From Cavia porcellus (lineage: Eukaryota > Chordata > Mammalia > Rodentia > Caviidae): a DNA stretch of 64,000 nt. The first letter of the stretch is position 1. Each line of letters opens with the position of its first letter. The notes under the pieces were generated by a model. That model had not been told where the DNA came from. It did not search any database and saw nothing but the letters and a program-made list of their open reading frames with translations. Location: contig NW_026947488.1 of NCBI RefSeq assembly GCF_034190915.1, forward strand, positions 8,380,501 through 8,444,500, read 5' to 3'. This document shows, piece by piece, positions 23,531 through 36,869 of this stretch. A program made the position numbers and the translations under genes.

Positions 23531-24760
23531 ATAACAGGAGTTTACTCATCCAGAACTTTCTCAAATCTATAATTACGTGTGCGTTCACAGATTTTAGCCT
23601 AAATAAACACATCTTTTCTCATGCTGTTTGACTCCAAACCAATTCCATTCCTGTAGAAATGTCAGGTAAAAAGAAAGCATTATTGTCAATGTTTTATTAA
23701 AGGCATCCACATTGCTGTTTTTCATTACACAAAGCACTTGGGGGTCCCTGAAGTATGCTTGCTGACAAAGAGAGGCCAATTCTATTCTCTGTTCCATTGA
23801 TCTGCAAGGAAAATAATCCTAAAGCCATGCTGGTGAGGGAGGAAAATTGGACTTCCTGGGTTAGCTTTGTAATAATATTTCTAAATAGAGACATCTACAT
23901 AAGCACTGTTGCTCAAGATGGATTGGTCACACGTCTCAGAGAGTGAGAAGATGAGCTTCAGAATCCACTCAGAGAGCAAAATGGCCATTAGAGGTTGTAA
24001 CCTGATTGTTAGACTTTCTTATAGCTTGGAATCTTTTGCAGCACTCAAATATCATATTTCATCTGGCGATTGTTACTTGTTTTTCTATTGAAACTTCATT
24101 TTACAACTTGAAATTTTGCCTCCATCGTCAAATAAATAGAAAATGTTGTCTCTGAAAAAAATTGCATACACAAACAAGTATATGATTACCATTCATCACA
24201 TATATCAACATATAGCACAAACATAAAATCCAATGGATTTTCACCATTTTGAATAAACTTATCTTGAGATAAATTTATGGAATACTCTTATAGCTTGGTG
24301 AAACGGCACCTAGCAGGAACTTTGATAGTCTATTTGGAGAAATATTTTAAAATGTGTGTATTTCTCTACAGGGTACTACCCACAGTAATGTTTAGGAAGA
24401 GACGTAGAGAAAACAGACATATACTTCCTTTTATTATTGTCATGGCATTGTTGCTGGGACAATAAATTGACACCATTATTCTGAGAAAGGTAAAGCATTT
24501 CCTGTTACACCAGAGATGCACAGAACTGATGATCTGATGTGTCCCGGGTCTGGGCCCATAGAGATTCTGCCATACCCTTTATAACAGAAAACAGACAGCC
24601 AGAGTGGCCTTCAACTTGATAGTCAATACTTTACAATTTTGAACAAATTAAAAAATAAAAAAATCTTACAATGAAAGCTTATAACACAAATGTGTTGGAC
24701 ACTAAAGTTTTCTAAAGCCAGGGAACAAAATCTCAGGCTGTGTGGGAAAAGTGGCGTATT
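23531..24760. other. Unassigned DNA
   Basis: No gene recognised. Short ORFs only. Confidence 0.45.
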
Positions 24761-24774
24761 AAGAACATTATGTT

Positions 24775-24863
24775 GAACACTGGGGATTTAGCTCAGCGGC
24801 ATAAGCGCCTGCCTTGCAAGCAGACAGTCGTGAATTTGTTCCCTGGTACCTATAAAAAAAAAA
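24775..24863 (+). mobile_element. ID SINE with exact target duplication
   Basis: tRNA-Ala(UGC)-derived ID element: tggggatttagctcagcgg holds the A box, and the anticodon arm cctgccttgcaagcag has a TGC anticodon. The body ends in a poly-A of about twelve. It is flanked by an exact 14-bp duplication, aagaacattatgtt, at 24761-24774 and 24864-24877. The B-box region reads gtgaatttgttccctgg, departing from the usual gagttcgatccc, so internal promoter strength is probably low. Confidence 0.92.
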
Positions 24864-24877
24864 AAGAACATTATGTT

Positions 24878-25655
24878 AACGCGTGTTTCACAATCATATT
24901 TATGCAATATTTAAAATGCAACAATTTAAATTGAAAAATAGTAAGTGACAGGTTACAGTTGGCCCATAGGTTATGTAAAATTTGCTAATCCTTGGCCCAG
25001 AGTTTCTCAAATTGATGTGAATAAGTCTGGAAAATGCAATATTAAATGAGAAAATCAGGAATTAAAGAATCCATTATGTATTATTCCACTTACACAAATT
25101 TCAAATCATGAAAAAGTAAGCAACATTTGTGTCTCACCACTTGTAAATGTACAGTGCTAAAGACAACACAACTAATAGGCTGTAAAATCTATAATTGACT
25201 TGGCTGACTTACAGGAAGGAAAATAAATTGAATCTGTGAAAGTTATATGTGTGTTTGGGGTGTTAGTATTAAAGATGTTTTATTTATTTAGCTGGAAGAT
25301 GAAAGCAAGAGTACTGATACATCTTTATAATAATTACAAGTGTCACCAATATTCTTTTGTAAATATTAAATGATTTGTAACAATTTATGGATACTGGTCA
25401 AATATCACGTTATGACTACCCTGCTCATTTCAAATGGTGAAGTAAATAGACTGCAGCTGGGTCAGTATCAAAGATCACTCCACCCAATCCTTCCAGAGGG
25501 CAGACTTTCTGCAAAGAACCAGATGGGTAAAATATATTTGCTTCAACTCGTAACTGAGAAAGGTAAACAACTCCCTTGGGACCACATCCAAGGAGACGAA
25601 TCCCAGAATCCCAGTCGCAACTGAGCTGCCCATTTCCTGAGGTCTGATTCTGGCT
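24878..25655. other. Unassigned AT-rich DNA
   Basis: No gene or clear repeat recognised before the minisatellite. The 84-residue frame at 25370-25624 has no known domain. Confidence 0.45.
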
Positions 25656-25659
25656 TTTG

Positions 25660-26190
25660 CTGCAGCTGCTGGTGGTACTGGTGCTGGTGCTGGTGCTGGT
25701 GCTGATGTTTGGTGTTGGTGCTAGTACTGATGTTGGTGTTAGTACTGGTGTTGATGCTGTTGGTACTGGTGCTGGTATTGGTACTGTTGTTGGTGCTGGT
25801 GTTGGTGCTGGTACTGGCATTGGTGTAGGTACTGGTGTTTGGTGTTGGTGCTGGTACTGGTGTTGTTGCTGATACTGGTGTTGGTGTTGGTACTGCTGTC
25901 GGTGGGGGGTGGGTACTGGCATTGGTGTTGGTACTGGTGTTTGGCGTTGGTGCTGGTACTGGTGTTGGCACTATTGTTGGTGCACCGTACTGGTGTTGGC
26001 ACTGATGTTGGTGTTTGTACTGGCATTGGTGTAGGTATTGGTGTTTGGTGTTGGTGCTGGTACTGGTGCTGGTGTTGGTGTTGGTACTGCTGTCGGTGTG
26101 GGGTGGGTACTGGGTGTTGGCACTGGTGTTGGCCTTGTTTGTACTGGTGTTGGTGTTGGTACCAGTATTGGTGTTTGTGTTGTGCTGTTG
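25660..26190 (+). repeat. G/T-rich (GGTGYT/GGTACT)n minisatellite
   Basis: About 530 bp built of 6-bp units ggtgct, ggtgtt, ggtact and variants. A marker phrase tactgctgtcggtg recurs at 25891 and 26083, a 192-bp higher-order period. Because units are a multiple of three, all frames stay open. Plus-strand frames are Val/Leu/Gly/Cys/Trp-rich (143 residues), minus-strand frames Thr/Pro/Gln/Ser-rich (165 residues). None has a conserved start, domain or flanking exon signal, so I read them as repeat artefacts. Confidence 0.93.
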
Positions 26191-28179
26191 TTACTATTGT
26201 TCCAAAGAGAATTCTGAAATGCTTTGAACGTCAGGTTCTGGGAACATTTCTTCAGATAAAGGTTCTTTAACTGAAAATAAAGTTTTGTGCTATAATTTCT
26301 TGTTTTTGATAGAGAAAATGTTTTTTGCCTGTGTCTTGTACTCTGAGTAACTACATTGAAATAATGACATACTACACTAACTATTGTTATTTTTTTATTA
26401 CTTTGTTACGAATTCTGGCTTTGTTTTCATAAATCAATAAAAAGTTTAAAAGGCCAGTGTCTCCCCTTGGGTCACAGCACAGCATCTGTGCTGATTGCTA
26501 TCAGGTCTCACATTAACCTAATGAGCCCGCTCTATCCTCATCATCCCCATCTCTACTCTCTGATGTTAATCCCTACGTGGGGACACGTACTGCCAGGGGA
26601 GGCTTCCTGGTCCAGGGCACGGGGAAGGCATCTGGGACAGCGCACTTGATCAATGTCACTACCAGTGTCAAGAGATGGTCATTACTGCCTGGCAGATTTA
26701 TTGCCTAGGTCAAAGCAAATTACTTTCTCTTCTTCTACCCTGGGTGCTGAGGTTTTTAATCTTTCTCCTAAGTCTTATCTTCTCTTTTGCTTAGGGCCAG
26801 GCAATAGGCATTCACACGTGTTTTTTTTTTTTTTTTTTTTTTTAGTGGGGTGGGGTCAATATTCAATAATATAATGATTGACATATCAGAAAATGTCAAT
26901 TCATGAGAGATGAACACAACTACCGAATTAAAGGACTAAATTGGTAAAATAAACAGAAAAACTCTTCTCTACACAATCTCTTCCCCAAATTTTGCAGGAA
27001 TCCTGTTACCAGGTATTTGCTTTTCATAATAATGTCTGAATCTGTCACCGCCATTCAGCTCAAAACCATTCCCATTAATTGCATATAAATATTTAACCAT
27101 TTCTATCTAACTGTTTGCACTGTGTTCACATACTTCATCAGCACTAGTGGTCTTTAATAGCAAGTTACTGTCCTATAGTGACTCTGTTAATCATTGTTCA
27201 ATGCTAGGTCATTCCATAGGGAACTTTTTCACAAGAACAGGGACAGCTAATGATCTCTAGACCTTTCTGAATATGTCTGTTCATGGATCCCAGACAAATG
27301 ATACGGGCAAAAGTAAGGAGGTAGCTGTTGATTGCCTTTAGCTGTGGAGTCAGCCTTCTTACAGTATGTTTAAGAGAAGCCTAACATTTATATTTTTAAG
27401 TAAAATTTCTCAGTTTAAAAACATCTGGAAGATTCAGCAAAACATATATGAATTCAGATTCTCAGCAGTGAGTTTTCAACTTCTAACCCATTATTAAATT
27501 TTTCTTTCCATTTTCTTTTTCTGCAGTTTATACCGTGATTCCTGCAACATTTGACCTTCCACCAATGTCACTGTCCCTTTGTTTCTTCTCAATATTTCTA
27601 AACATGACATACTTCACTGCTGGGAATTATCTCACTAATGCTTCCTTACCAGGTTTTAGTCTTCAGTGAGAGAGTTTGCCCCGAGGGACTATTATGAACC
27701 TAATTTGCTGTTACTCTAGCTTTGTTCCATGTTCATTAGAATCCACTTCACCGTCTACTGACACATAGGTGTGTGCCTTTGGCCCTAGAGCAGGCACTGT
27801 GCTTTTGGTGCTGCTAACAGAAGAAATCAAAGGCCAAGTGCTCATGGATCTCTGATTCAAGTGATGGAGAGAAAAGAGGAGGAGGAAGAAGCAAATTAAA
27901 AACAAAACAGAGCTCCTTCATCAAGAATAACCAGCAATGATCTTCTAAGTGTTTTTCATCTGTTTATGTGTATGTGTGTTTGTGATCATATTCTCAGAGG
28001 ACTTCATGACCTCAATTAAATAGAAACACACTACCCAATACCCAATAGCAGTACTGTTGTAAACAGAAAGTAAAAGGTCTACTTTCTTATTCTCTTGGTT
28101 CTTCTTCAGTGCCCCAGAAGCCCCGATAAGTAGCTACTTCTTACTTGTAAGGACTTGAACTTACATAACTTATTTACAG
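26191..28179. other. Unassigned DNA, 2 kb
   Basis: No gene recognised. A T23-24 run lies at 26821-26843. Remaining sequence is unique or very old repeat. Confidence 0.45.
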
Positions 28180-28390
28180 TTCTCAAAGCACATTTCCTTG
28201 CATGATTTATTCTAGCCCCCATAAAAGTACTGTGAGCGAGTTATTATCATGACAGGGCTTTGCACATGAGAAATGGAGGTTGAGAGGAGTTAAGTGGTTT
28301 CCTGGGAGTCCCATGGCTGGTCTGGAGCAAAACCAACCCTAGCTCCTGAGCAGTGTCTCACCACACCCCTACATGACCTCAAGGTTGCCT
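28180..28390 (-). mobile_element. MIR, antisense
   Basis: Phrases gtgagcgagttattatcatg, catgagaaatggaggttgag, aggagttaagtggtttcctg and cccatggctggtctggagca follow the antisense MIR order (gaggaaactgaggc ... agaggttaagtgactt ... acacagctagt). Confidence 0.6.
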
Positions 28391-29560
28391 TTGTGGTTAA
28401 CCCAAGCCTACTCCCATCCCAGGGAAGTCTCTTCACATGGGAATCACCGTGGGAAAAAAAGTTGAAACCTCAATACCATCCATTTCTTACCTTTAATTCA
28501 TGAATAAATTCTATTTTTTTCCTTCTGCTTAATTTTTATTGTGAGTTTTCCACAGGCTCAATTATCTCACAATTATAATTTATTTTTAGCACAAGCATGG
28601 TGTTAAGAAACCTTGGAAAGAAATCTCAAATAATCTAGAAAGTCTAAGCCTCAGATATGAATGTAGGTCTACTAAATCATCCTCCATAGTGGTACCTGGG
28701 AATCAGTATCAGCACTCCCAAAACAGTGCTAATAACAACCACTCATGGTAAAGCCTTTGAGAACAGCACTTCACTAATTTATCCTTGGTTCTTTTCCCAA
28801 AATCCCAGAAGCCTCCAACTGGTAACTCTTTAATAAGTTTGTAAGTCAACACTTATCAGTTTTTGATAAAATAATTCTTTTTTAAAATGATGAATGACTC
28901 ATGCATACACACATTCCTGAATTCTGAATTGGACATGAGCCCAATCAAATTTTCCTATAAGGTCAACATTGAACCTAATCATTAAAATTTGACTCTGTTC
29001 TCATGCCATGCAGTTTACGACCAGAATTACGGAAAGAATTCATGAATTGGGGTGTCACTGTAGATCCTTCTAAAAGTGCCTCGCTAAATAAACATTATTG
29101 GATTTTGTGTTGCTTATCTCTCCTTCTGGAGTTAGATTCCAATTTCTCATCTCAAGCAAAGAATTGAACGAAATAAGAAAAAAGCAGTAAGAAAGTTTAT
29201 TCACAAAAGTAAAGGCCAAGGGAGAAACACTCTTCAGAGAGAGGCTGGGTCAAAAAGAAGAGGAAAGTAAGGTAAAAATACACCCTGGAGGACACAGCAT
29301 GAAATACCACGAGGAAGGTCATGATAGTAAACTCTGCATGTGCGCTGTGTTCTTTTGTGCCACTGAAATCTTGAGGAAATCCCCAAGAACTTCTATGCAC
29401 AGCCCTGAGTGGGGGGGCGTCAGGAGCCCAGCTTTAAGATGGGGCCAGGTCTAGACATCTGGTTGAAAATGTCCTCAAAAGTTTCCAGAGAAGTCCACAT
29501 ACAGGGCTTTGGGAACTCTGCTGGCATGTGTCTGGGATCTCGCAATGAACAGGAAGACTG
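28391..29560. other. Unassigned DNA
   Basis: No gene or repeat recognised. Confidence 0.45.
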
Positions 29561-29655
29561 TAGCAAGTTCAAAGCCAGCCTGGGCTATAGAGTGAGTTAA
29601 AGACCAGCCTGGACTACATAGCAAGACCCTGTCTCAAAACAAAACAAAACCCCAA
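29561..29655 (+). mobile_element. B1 SINE fragment with internal duplication
   Basis: caagttcaaagccagcctgg ... tatagagtgagttaaagacc, then agcctggactacatagcaag and accctgtctcaaaacaaaac. The 7SL-derived 'agcctgg' block occurs twice about 30 bp apart, as in B1 with the internal 29-bp duplication. The 5' end is missing. Confidence 0.8.
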
Positions 29656-32209
29656 AAGCCTGTGGCCAGTTTCTTACCATAACAACTTTTTCACTACTGT
29701 GTCAGGCAGGAGCGAGACCATAGGTTGGGCTCACTTTTACAGCACCTTCTTACTGACTTATGTCTGGATCAGGGTTCACAGTGTCCTTGATTTGCTTTCT
29801 GGCTTTTTCAGAGAACTTTTGCGTTACGAAGTAACCCATTTTTATTATCCTCTATTTATTTTCACAAAGACCTGTTCATCCTAGAAACATTCCCAGGGAG
29901 AGGGGATAATTGTCTAAATAATAAAGCCTTCTGGCCCTTTTCTTTGGTAATACTCATAGTATAGAGGGTCCAAGAAGTTGCTGCCAGACGGTGCCAGAGA
30001 TAAGGTCAGGAACTGGCATTTATTCACGAAAAGAGTAGCCTGGATAGTTCAGATTTATTCTTTTTTAAGGTCTCTGAGAAATGCATGACAATGGCTTTAA
30101 CAAGTACTCCACACAGGAATGTCTGCACACCACCGATGTGAAACCGGCTCCTATCTTAGACTGTCTTTGAGGGAATTCTGCAAAGCTAATGGCTTCAGTG
30201 CAAATCATCATTGTGTAAGAGGCAGCTGGCAGCGCTTAACAGGGCTCCAACTTCTGCAGAAGAAAGTCTCATTCAGAGGACATTTTTTCCTTCTCCTGCT
30301 ATTATAAATCCACACACAGATATTTGAGAGCAAGGCACAATCTACAGAGTCTTACAATGCTGAAAGAGAAACAGCCTTCCCACTGGAACAGTTATGTGAA
30401 CAGCCCAGATATTTTAGCATGAATTTGTTCTCATGCAAAAGAACAATTATTGTCCCTCGGCTTTTTGTGCATGCTTGTTTAAGACTTTTGATGAATATTT
30501 TTATCCTTATTTTTATCCTTATTTGTGGATTTGCCCATAATAAACTTTTGTATCTGGATGTTATGTGTTGTTCATAGCTGGGGAATGTATTTGAACAATG
30601 CAAAATGGGATTTTTTTTAAAAACTCGGACTCAAATAGCCCATGAATATTAAGGTATAAAAACCATGGAATCTTAGTAAAAAGATGAGAAAGACTAAATA
30701 CCGGTTGGAAAAAGAATGGATTAAAAATTCCTGACTTGTGAGTAACTAGAAAGAAATACTCAAATTTTGAAAATTTGTCCCATTTTTATAAACATTCCCA
30801 GATTATCACAGCAACACACACAATTTCAATGTACAGCATATTTAGGAACAAAGCAATGTAATAGTCATAGGAATTTCAGAAATATCACCTGCTCAAAGCA
30901 AAGGATCATGGTCTAGTTTCTGACATTATCACACAGTTCAGTGAGTAAAGTTTCATCTAAAATGAGTAAAAAAAGACTAGATAGTTTTTAAAATGATTGA
31001 ATATTAAATGGACAAAATTTTTTTTTGTAAGGCTCTGTTGGAATTTCAGGAATTTTGACAAAGGTAAAAATATGAACTGGCAGCTATAAATAAGAAAATG
31101 TAACTGTCTAGTCCCAAGGTAAAAACTAGACTCCTTTGGTCCCTTCAAATGAGATCCCAGAGTTCAGAGCAGTACTATGACAAGACTGGATCTGTTGAGA
31201 AACAAAACCCAACCACACTCTCTCAATGTTTCCTCGAATGGGCCTGTGTGTTTTTCCTTTTTAATCCTCAGTATATTAATTTGTGGAGGACCCTCTTTAA
31301 AAGGCAGACATCACCATGGAGACAATCCGTAGAAGCCACTTCTATCAGAGTCACCAGGACCTTGCTGTTATGTCAATCAACTTAGCATTACAGTATTTTC
31401 CAGGACATGCTCGTGTGTGTGTTTGTGCGTGAGATCCCATCCTTTTTACATAGAAAGTAACATCCAAAATGTTCATTTCTTTTGAATATTTTAGGAAAAT
31501 AATTTTACTTACAATAAAATTAAAAAGACACAGACATTTAAGAATAAACGTATCTGCTGAAATTTTATTCAGATTTCAAAAGTTCCTGTGGAGCTTCCAT
31601 CACCAGGTTTATTTTTTGGAATTAGCCTAATGTTGACTAAAATACATCAAAAACAATGACAACAATGTTTGGCATGAACATTTACATCTAAGGTAGACAG
31701 TTCCGTGTCCACATACTGCAGTAGATAACATAAAGCCCAGACCCTTGGAAGGAAGCTGGAGACCTGAATCCTTATCCTGCATATGGAACACATCCCTTAC
31801 TCAGGACAATGATTTGCTGTCCCTACCGAGAGCTATAATCTGTTGTTTGGCCATCATTTATCCCCCAGTGGCAAGAGTTTAGATTCTTCAAGATAATCAA
31901 AAGAATTCAAACCTAGCTTGAGATTTCCTGAGTTTTCCTTGTTGATAGCTAATTTCAACTTTTAAGTAGTTGTCATATGTGCAAGCTAGACTTTGCAACT
32001 ACAGGTCAGTTTACAACTGAAAATAATTTTCCTATCTTGTTAAAGGAAGGAATATAAAACCCTGCCTGGTCTATGGTAAGTAACTACTTCTCACTGTTAG
32101 CTGACAATTGGGTTAAAGAGCTTATAAAATAGAACTAAGTAAATAAACAGGAACAACACAGATTGTTTTTCAAACCAAATTCTAATAAACATGCTGAAAA
32201 TCCGTACTG
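29656..32209. other. Unassigned DNA
   Basis: No gene recognised. A weak MIR-like phrase (gagacctgaatccttatcct) occurs near 31760-31800. Confidence 0.4.
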
Positions 32210-32340
32210 TTAGTTTCATTTCATTCACTCATTTTGTGACTATTTATCAGCCAGCCAGACACTGTCAAGAAGACATACAGACAGTGAAGGTGTTTTCTTC
32301 TTTGCTGTTGCTGTTAATACAGGACCTTATTCTGTACTTG
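32210..32340 (-). mobile_element. Possible L2 3' end, antisense
   Basis: tttcattcactcattttgtga, ctatttatcagccagccaga and cactgtcaagaagacata resemble the antisense L2 terminus. Weak. Confidence 0.35.
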
Positions 32341-34353
32341 CAAACTAATAGAGATGATCCCACTGCACAGAAAACAAAACTGTGTTTGCTCAATAGGAAC
32401 TGAAACTGGGAGACCAGATTTTAGGGATAAGTGTGAATCAGCTTTTCTCCCCAAAGTCCCACAGGCCTCCGCCCTTGGGGATGCTGTTTGGCTGTCATTC
32501 TAGGGTTCTCCATGAAGGTTCTAAGACCAACAGCTTGCAGTGTATTTCTTTTATCTAGAATCTCCTTATTGCTCTCCTTCTAGGTCCTACTGTTGTTCTC
32601 TGGTTTGTTAAATCATTCTTTTGTCAAGATAATTGCACTCTGTAGAGTCTGATGTCCTAACTGAAGGTTAAAAGGATCCATTAACTTTTTCACATGAGGT
32701 GAGCAGACCCATTTTCCCCAGTGGATGGTCTGTTATAAAATATTTTCTCTCTTCACTAAATGCACATAAATACTTCTTCCTCAGTAAAAGGTTTAACCTT
32801 TTATCTTATTTCAAACATAGGAATTGGAAGTGGAGTGTGGACGGAACATGTAATGTTACCAGGAACACATCCAAGGAGATGCTTACGTCAAAAATCATTT
32901 TAACATGAGTCCGGCTTCTCCAGTGTCTTGTGCCTGCCTTGTCTTTCTTTTCATTTGCTGAGTATGCCTAGCATTTTTATTAGAAGAGGCAAAAGGAATG
33001 GGCACTTTTACCCAGAACCCACATGAATAGATGCTGAACAGAGAAGTGAGTTTTACAGTCCTGGGGCAGCCCTGGACTCTCACTTTACAGGTTTTTCTTC
33101 CCAAGATTGATTTGAAAATGTTAGCTTCTCCTATAGTTGAATAATGTACGTGAAACACAACATACTGTGTAAAATGAATTCACTAAAAGCTATGGGGAGT
33201 GCTCATCAGTTCAGTTGTCTTTGTGCTTTATATTTAAAGAGATCACGGAACATGAACCAACCCACTGTGAGACACCCTGCAGATGTCAGACCCTGCATAC
33301 GTCAATGTGTTCTGCATACGTAGAACACTACCAGGATCTCCTCATACAGGCGATGAGGAGGTTAAGATCTAGAAGACCAAGGGCCGCATGGATAACTAAG
33401 AACAGAAACTAGATTATAATCCAGGTTTTCAAAATTCCCAATATTCCACAAAACTGTGCCTACCCTAAGAATGTAAGGAGAAAGAACTGAAGAGTACCAG
33501 GATAGCTACAGACGAAGTCGAGATACAGAGCATTTTTACTAGACTGGTAGTGGTCAGTTCCAGCAGCCATCTGGCCCATGTGTTAAACTGGAGTCACGTG
33601 CTCAGTGTCAGGGCAGTGGCAGGAGGATCATAGAAATAAATGAAGGGGGATTTTCATGTAAAATCTGGGGTTATTTAAGGAAAATAAACGCTGATTCTAC
33701 TGAGGTGGTAGCAGTGAGAACACTGCGTACTTCTTGTCTAACTCTCTCCCCTATCACGCTAGCCTGAGGGTCACTCTCATTTTCACAGTCAAATGCCCAC
33801 TGACTTAGCTGTCCCCCAACAAAAAAGAAATTCACTCTACAGTGAGGTCTCCTGCATTACCCTTTTAGCTCAAACAGCTCAAACTTCAGATCAGAATTAA
33901 AAAATCATTTCTTTTCTCCCTTTATATTGAGAAACTTTCTAAAGTAATTTAGACAGATTGATTCCTATGATTCTTTAATGACCAAGTACACGGAGGAATG
34001 GCATGAAACCAGGACAATGCCTAATGGACAATCCGTTTTAATAAATGGATAAAAATGATTTGCGATTTCAGTACAGTTTTTCTGCAGAGATACAAGAACC
34101 AGGGATGATCTGCTGCCATTATCTGAGGCATGAACATAAATTCCCATTCAAATCTTTTTGAAAATTAAGTCCTTGTTTTATGCTATGCTTAAAAAATATG
34201 ATATTTATTAGCAAAATGTATGACCGCTTTTATTGGAGGTTGAAATTTGAAGGTCTTATAAATTATAAATAGTGATTACATACTTATAGCTTATACATCA
34301 GCAAACCTTATTGTTATTTTATTTTATGATTATGGTGAGAATATTTGTGATGA
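32341..34353. other. Unassigned DNA
   Basis: No gene recognised. A weak antisense MIR-like phrase (gatgaggaggttaagatcta) lies near 33352. Confidence 0.4.
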
Positions 34354-34371
34354 AACACACACACACACACA
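34354..34371 (+). repeat. (AC)n microsatellite
   Basis: About nine AC units. Too short for much instability. Confidence 0.9.
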
Positions 34372-35510
34372 TATTTTGCATTCAAAATATTAATAGAAGA
34401 CCTGACACTCAAAACATAAATTAACAGAAAGTAGCAATCCACATTTGACAGAACACAACAGCAAAATGTAAGCATTAGATTATGAGAGGTGATAAATGTT
34501 AGAATTGTGTGATTGTATTTCACTCACGTTTTAACATTTTAAAACATCAATTAATTACTGTAGACTATATGCTACTAAACCTCTTTTCCATTCTCTCCCT
34601 TATCATGGCTTATTTTCTCAAAGGTGGAAAAATATTGGGACAAAACTTTAACTTACGATTTTCTATCATAGTCCAGCATCTCTAAAATATTTTTATACAA
34701 TTTTTCAATGTGCATGATAAAACATATTTGCAGACTGCTTCGTGAAGAAGAGCCCTTTTCACTGAACCTGCCAAGCAGAGCGGCTAGCAGCCCTGAAGCT
34801 TATTTCTGCTGTGGTGCTTTGTGTGGACGGCTGCTGAGATCACGGGAAGCATTGGGGCAGAGAGCTGATCTAAAGAAACAGAATGTGGAGCCGCGGAACC
34901 CCTCAGATCCTCTGTGTTTGTTTGTATTTCCATCGCCACCGTCTTTAAATCAACATCTCTCTTCCATTCAGCAATATAAAAGTTGTACATCACCTAGCAA
35001 CAACATAACTTAAAAACGTGGTTTTGCCTCTCCTCTCTTCACTGGGATGATTTTCCACATTACTAATGGTACAAGCAGTGTATTCTTCAGGGATGCTCTC
35101 GGTGGATTGTGGGAGCAAGTGTCAGCTGACTCAGCACTTTTTAGACTGGAGAAATGTCTCTGAATTGAAAGCTGGGACCCACATGCCTAAGGGCAGTGAA
35201 CAGTGGATAGTCACAGCCATCCATCTCTTCTACCACACTATTGCACAGGAGATCTTTTTTATTAGTAGTGACTCTCCCTTGCAATTTCAGAGATACGTGC
35301 ATTTCTCTTAGGCCAGAGTCTATTCTGGCACTGAATACTTTCCTACTTTTTCCCTAGTTTCCTTTATTCTTCTGTGAAACCTCAAATGACAAACTATATA
35401 TGGAATGTATTTTGTTGTACTGTACAGTGATAAACTGTGTAATGCTTTTTCTAAAAATTCTATCTATAAAATGTGTTGCTTATTTTCCAACTCAGGCTAG
35501 TGGAGGGTCA
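34372..35510. other. Unassigned DNA
   Basis: No gene or repeat recognised. The 101-residue frame at 34708-35013 shows no domain and has an overlapping antisense frame of similar length. Confidence 0.45.
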
Positions 35511-35645
35511 GAGAGGAAGAAAGGTGCAAAAAGAGGGAAAAAGGAAGGAAAGATGGAAGGAAGGGTGGAGGGAGGAAGAAAAGAAGGAAGACGGGAAGGG
35601 AAGGAGAGAGAAAAGGAGCGCAGGAAGGAGAGGGGTCGAGCAACG
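35511..35645 (+). repeat. Purine-rich GGAA tract
   Basis: About 130 bp of A/G with degenerate ggaagga and gaaagga units, similar in kind to 21221-21330. The Lys/Arg/Glu-rich frames here are artefacts. Confidence 0.85.
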
Positions 35646-35689
35646 TATGCACAGGAATTTAGAAACTGAATTTGGACACTGAAATTAGA

Positions 35690-35860
35690 CAGAATTGTTT
35701 TGAATCTCGGTTGTCTGATTTTCTTTGGTATGCAAACTAAGGAAATAAATTCTCAAAACCTCAATTTCCTCATCTGAATCATGGACTTATTATTATAATC
35801 TACTTCATAAGCTTATTGGAAGGACCAAATAATGCAATGCACATAGAATATTATATTCTC
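35690..35860 (+). mobile_element. MIR SINE
   Basis: Phrases tctcggttgtctgattttc, aaacctcaatttcctcatct, gaatcatggacttattatta, then tctacttcataagcttattg and aaggaccaaataatgcaatg follow the MIR order well (cctcagtttcctcatctg ... ataatagtacctacctcat ... ggattaaatgag). Confidence 0.7.
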
Positions 35861-36680
35861 CACTGCAAAGCATGTGCAGTCACTTTAGCTAATTCAGTTA
35901 TTAGGAAGGAAGAATTCTGTCATCTTATTTATAAAGCAGTCCTCTGCCTATCGCTAATTCAAATGTCTGAATCCCTATGAAACTGACACATTAGGATAGC
36001 AGACTGTGTTGTGCTAAACCTGTAGATGTAAAGACACAAAAGTCTACCTGGAATAGAACTGATCTTGCAGGAGACCTTCCTAGGAGTTTCTGACAATGTG
36101 AGAAGTTCAGGCAATGGAATAAAGGACTCTTGCTCATGGCCTGAGTGTATTGGACACAGGAGAAGGTAAAGGTGAGTAAGTACCACTTACCTGACTGTGT
36201 CCCTGCAGCTCCCTGAGACAAAGAAGGGACTAATGTGGGGAAAAGAGAAACAGAATAACATAGAGAACTGGAGTTATTTTGATTACATTACAATTCTTGA
36301 GTGACATGGAAGAAATTAGTACTCACCGTGAACAAAACAGGGAGATATTTGACCCAGCCACAGATGCAGGTTAATATATCTGTGAATTTCTTAGTAACAT
36401 TCAAAAATACTCCAGGGAAATAAGTCCAGGTCTAGGGAGATTTCATGTGTTGCTACGAAATCAGGGATGAAAAATCTGTAATAAAATATTTCAAAAGAAA
36501 ATCCTGAAAGCTTAAATCGATGGCCACAGAAAAATGCATAAAGATAAGATTTTGTGATTATGGGGACCAAAACTTTAAAAAAAAAATTCTACAAGTGATA
36601 TTAATAGTTTATCAGAATGGTAATTTTATAAAAATAATAACTTTCTTCATTCACAAAACTCATAATTAGTCTTGTACCCT
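35861..36680. other. Unassigned DNA
   Basis: No gene or repeat recognised. Confidence 0.45.
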
Positions 36681-36682
36681 GT

Positions 36683-36775
36683 GTGTCTCAGGCTGGCCTC
36701 AAACTCACAGCTGTACTTCTGAGCCAGCATCCTGAATACTGGGATTTTTTACACACAGCATCATTCCTGACTTTC
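36683..36775 (-). mobile_element. B1 SINE fragment, antisense
   Basis: tgtgtctcaggctggcctca, aactcacagctgtacttctg and tactgggattttttacacac are the antisense of a B1 (7SL-derived) element. Truncated. Confidence 0.7.
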
Positions 36776-36869
36776 CAATGTCATAATTAATTGCATTCAA
36801 AGTCAGATTTGTCTCTCATTCCAGGAAAACTGATAGATATGAGCTTGTGTGATCTCAAGTCTCATGTCT

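Noticed and set aside
24800..24850. ID element as a real tRNA-Ala gene
   Set aside because: Acceptor stem does not pair, the T-arm is altered, and poly-A plus target duplication identify a SINE. The same holds for 62414 and 46535.
24940..25010. Possible hAT/MER-type end (gttggcccataggttatg ... tccttggcccagagtttctc)
   Set aside because: Only a short phrase resembles known non-autonomous DNA repeats; no inverted ends or 8-bp duplication were found.
25425..26270. Long low-complexity ORFs (165, 143, 142 residues) as genes
   Set aside because: They follow from six-base repeat units and occur in overlapping frames on both strands, with no domains or gene context.
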